The notes under the pieces are model-generated. The model had not been told where the DNA came from. It searched no databases and saw nothing but the letters and a program-made list of their open reading frames with translations. Position numbers and translations under genes: made by a program. A stretch of DNA of 15,477 nt from Bacteroidota bacterium (GTDB taxonomy: Bacteria > Bacteroidota > Bacteroidia > Bacteroidales > Cfx3-03), in NCBI GenBank assembly GCA_030706265.1, contig JAUZOX010000023.1:1-15477 (forward strand), read 5' to 3'. Positions 13,488-15,477 of the stretch are shown in pieces (positions within the stretch are counted from its first letter, which is position 1; each line of letters starts with the position of its first letter).

Positions 13488-14396
13488 TCAGATAGTCAGC
13501 GATCTGAAAACATCCTCCAGATTACGTTCCTCTTTTTGCATGGCAATGACCACCCACTTTTGTTCTACGGCAAATTTAAAAACTTCAGCCCTGATGTCAC
13601 TTCCGGCAACGGCTTCAATTTCATATTTGTGAGATGAAAGGGAGATAACCTTCGTCACCCCTTTTAAAGCCTTAAGGATCGAAGCATCGATGGCCGTTTC
13701 GAATTCGACCGTGATGATCTCCTTACCTTCTACTCCGCCGGAAATATTGACCGTATCGTCATCGGCAACAATTTTGCCCTTATTGATTATGACCGTGCGT
13801 TGGCAGAGGGCTTCTACCTCCTGCATGATGTGAGTCGAAAACAAGACAATACGGGTAAGTCCTATTTCGCGGATCAGGTTTCGTATTTCCGTCAATTGAT
13901 TTGGGTCGAGTCCTGAAGTGGGTTCATCCAGAATGAGGGCCTGAGGATCATTCATGAGGGCCTGGGCGAGTCCGACCCGTTGTTTGTACCCCTTGGAAAG
14001 CAGTCCGATCTTTTTATTGCATTCGGTCGTTAGTCCGGTCATGGTGATGAGTTCGTCCACCCTTGCCTTTGACTGTTTGCCCAAATTGTATAAGCCGGCT
14101 ATGAACAGGAGAAATTCCCTCACATACATTTCGGGATAAAGCGGATTGTTTTCAGGAAGATACCCAATAAGCTGCCGCACTTTGAAAGCATCCTGCATCA
14201 CATCATGACCATAAACCGTCACGCAACCTTTTGAAGGTGGAATAAAACAAGCAATGATTTTCATCAAAGTTGACTTTCCAGCCCCATTGGGCCCAAGCAA
14301 CCCTGTTATCTGTCCCGGCTTAAGCGAAAGGTTAACCTGGTCGAGCACTGTTTGTTGCCCATAATTTTTGGAGAGGTCAGTGATTTCAATTGACAT
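13488..14396 (-). CDS. gldA: GldA-like ABC transporter ATP-binding protein
   Basis: 302-residue cytoplasmic ATPase subunit. Complete nucleotide-binding domain: Walker A G-P-N-G-A-G-K-S-T (35-43), signature L-S-K-G-Y-K-Q-R (133-140), Walker B A-L-I-L-D-E-P-T (153-160), D-loop S-G-L-D-P-N-Q, and H-switch S-T-H-I-M (His189). The patterns Y-L-P-E-N-N-P-L-Y, I-M-Q-E-V-E-A-L-C and the roughly 90-residue C-terminal extension ending L-E-D-V-F-R-S-L match GldA, the ATPase of the gliding-associated GldAFG transporter of Bacteroidota. Close relatives are found in non-gliding species, so the name does not prove gliding. The permease partners (GldF/GldG type) are not adjacent: downstream is metK and upstream a divergent peptidase, so it is an orphan ATPase here. 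Promoter element TACCTTTG lies about 26 bp before the start. Confidence 0.9.
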   Translation of the reverse strand: MSIEITDLSKNYGQQTVLDQVNLSLKPGQITGLLGPNGAGKSTLMKIIACFIPPSKGCVTVYGHDVMQDAFKVRQLIGYLPENNPLYPEMYVREFLLFIAGLYNLGKQSKARVDELITMTGLTTECNKKIGLLSKGYKQRVGLAQALMNDPQALILDEPTSGLDPNQLTEIRNLIREIGLTRIVLFSTHIMQEVEALCQRTVIINKGKIVADDDTVNISGGVEGKEIITVEFETAIDASILKALKGVTKVISLSSHKYEIEAVAGSDIRAEVFKFAVEQKWVVIAMQKEERNLEDVFRSLTI

Positions 14397-14421
14397 GAAA
14401 GAGAAAAATTAAACTTTCCGG

Positions 14422-14429
14422 CAAAGGTA
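14422..14429 (-). promoter_or_regulatory. Likely gldA promoter, -7 element
   Basis: On the minus strand it reads TACCTTTG, an exact TAnnTTTG, giving a leader of about 20 nt. The -33 region has no clear TTG. It lies back to back with the promoter of the peptidase gene. Confidence 0.5.
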
Positions 14430-14472
14430 CGGTCAAATAAGAAATGAATTGAACACATTTATCTTCTATTCG

Positions 14473-14502
14473 TTGTAAATGAATAATTCTTTCGTAATTT
14501 CG
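14473..14502 (+). promoter_or_regulatory. Likely promoter of the S41 peptidase gene
   Basis: TTG at 14473-14475, 19 bp spacer, then TAATTTCG at 14495-14502, one mismatch from TAnnTTTG. The predicted start is about 14508, leaving a short leader of about 14 nt. Confidence 0.55.
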
Positions 14503-14521
14503 TTTCATCATTAAAAATCAT

Positions 14522-15477
14522 ATGCTCATGTACCGGAAAACGCTAATTCATCTCTTCGTTCTAACTGCTTTAATGGTTGGAATTTTTAATACCGGTTGTA
14601 AGAAAGAACCCAAGGCACCGGCATTAACACCTGCCCAGATAGCGGCAAACCTTTCAAAGGATACTTTATATTATCTGTTTAAAGACGAGTATTTGTTTAC
14701 CGATCTCATTCCTCAATATGCAGCCTTAAACCCCCATGCATTTCCGAGTAATGATTCCTTATTTTCAAAGCTGATCAGTTATCCGACAAATCCGAAAGAC
14801 CGTTATAGCTTTATTGACAAGGGAGGCTATGTATCGAGTGAGATTGGACAAGGTGTTTCGCAAGGTGATTTTGGATTTGACATATTCTATCCCAACCCCA
14901 ACAATCTTTCAGAACTGAGAGTAAAAAATGTCACCAAAGGTTCACCTGCGTATGCGCTTGGCATCCATAAGGGATGGCAAATCATTGCAATCAATGGCAG
15001 TACCAATATTGCATACGACGGCACAGATGCCGGTGGAAGCGGTACCAATATCAACATGGTCCTCACCGCAGTTTATTATAGTACTTCCGGCATTTTCCTT
15101 TTCAAAAAGCCCGATGGCACAACTGTAAGCAAGACGATCTATGCGGCTTCCTATCCGATTGATCCGGTGACTTTTGATTCGGTATATACTTTTGGAGCCC
15201 GAAAAGTAGGTTACATGGTGCTCAATTCATTTATTGACCTTTCGAAAGTTCAGTCCGAACTTAATTCGGTATTCAGCATGTTCTCGAACCAGGGGGTTAC
15301 AGATCTTGTGATTGATTTGCGATATAACGGTGGTGGTGCGGTCAATACCTCCGAATACATGGCTAACCTGATAGCACCCAGCAGTGTTGGAACCGACAGT
15401 ACTCAGGCAATGTACACCTATGATTTCAATTCGCGTATTAAGGCTGGTACTTATAGTACCATTACCAAAACCTATAA
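14522..15477 (+). CDS. S41-family peptidase lipoprotein with PDZ domain, 3' end outside the window
   Basis: An open frame runs from ATG 14522 to the window edge, 318 complete codons with no stop. It begins with a lipoprotein signal: M-L-M-Y-R-K, a hydrophobic core (about 8-21), then F-N-T-G-C with Cys26 as the lipidated residue, followed by K-K-E-P. ATG at 14528 is an alternative start. A PDZ-like segment at about 128-165 has V-T-K-G-S-P-A-Y-A-L-G-I-H-K-G-W-Q-I-I-A-I-N-G, and the beginning of the S41 (C-terminal processing/tail-specific protease) domain has V-I-D-L-R-Y-N-G-G-G (about 263-272). The catalytic Ser lies beyond the window and cannot be checked. The protein should be a periplasm-facing or surface lipoprotein protease. 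It is divergent from gldA over 125 bp. Confidence 0.9.
   Translation, partial: MLMYRKTLIHLFVLTALMVGIFNTGCKKEPKAPALTPAQIAANLSKDTLYYLFKDEYLFTDLIPQYAALNPHAFPSNDSLFSKLISYPTNPKDRYSFIDKGGYVSSEIGQGVSQGDFGFDIFYPNPNNLSELRVKNVTKGSPAYALGIHKGWQIIAINGSTNIAYDGTDAGGSGTNINMVLTAVYYSTSGIFLFKKPDGTTVSKTIYAASYPIDPVTFDSVYTFGARKVGYMVLNSFIDLSKVQSELNSVFSMFSNQGVTDLVIDLRYNGGGAVNTSEYMANLIAPSSVGTDSTQAMYTYDFNSRIKAGTYSTITKTY

Overview
The window is a housekeeping stretch of a Bacteroidota chromosome, most likely class Bacteroidia; I cannot place the genus. The evidence is: several promoters of the Bacteroidota type (TTG, about 19-22 bp, TAnnTTTG) without clear Shine-Dalgarno sites; a SecA with the long charged insertions seen in this phylum; a DUF2795-type small acidic protein; a GldA-like ABC ATPase; and two lipoproteins that start their mature part with C-(K/R)-K-E-P.

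Left part (1-6571, all + strand): the tail of a LolD/MacB-like ABC ATPase, a PduO-type cobalamin adenosyltransferase, the DUF2795-like protein with its own promoter and a strong terminator, secA with a structured leader, a small lipoprotein of unknown role, pyrH (UMP kinase), and frr (ribosome recycling factor) with its own promoter and a strong terminator. secA, pyrH and frr serve protein export, pyrimidine nucleotide supply and translation.

Middle part (6573-9241): a minus-strand aldo/keto reductase faces away from an AraC-family regulator. The regulator is a pseudogene. It carries two in-frame stop codons and 88 extra bases flanked by a 7-bp direct repeat; removing the 88 bases gives exactly 303 codons in one frame. 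The reductase is full length but has Asp at position 57, where the family's catalytic Tyr is expected. Together they look like a regulator/enzyme module that is decaying or changing function. This is the most distinctive region of the window.

Right part (9242-14396, minus strand): an AI-2E/PerM-type membrane protein is followed 4 bp later by a radical SAM/SPASM protein, so these two are very probably co-translated. Next come metK with a 14-bp-stem terminator, and gldA. The 125-bp region between gldA and the last gene holds divergent promoters. That last gene is a + strand S41-family peptidase lipoprotein with a PDZ domain, and it runs off the end of the window.

I see no tRNA, rRNA, CRISPR array, complete insertion sequence or prophage. 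I found no convincing new multi-gene system. The items most worth a second look are the decayed AraC/reductase pair, the secA leader (hairpin at the predicted transcript start, plus a 16-codon leader ORF sharing a 14-nt start-site repeat with secA), and the coupled transporter/radical-SAM pair.
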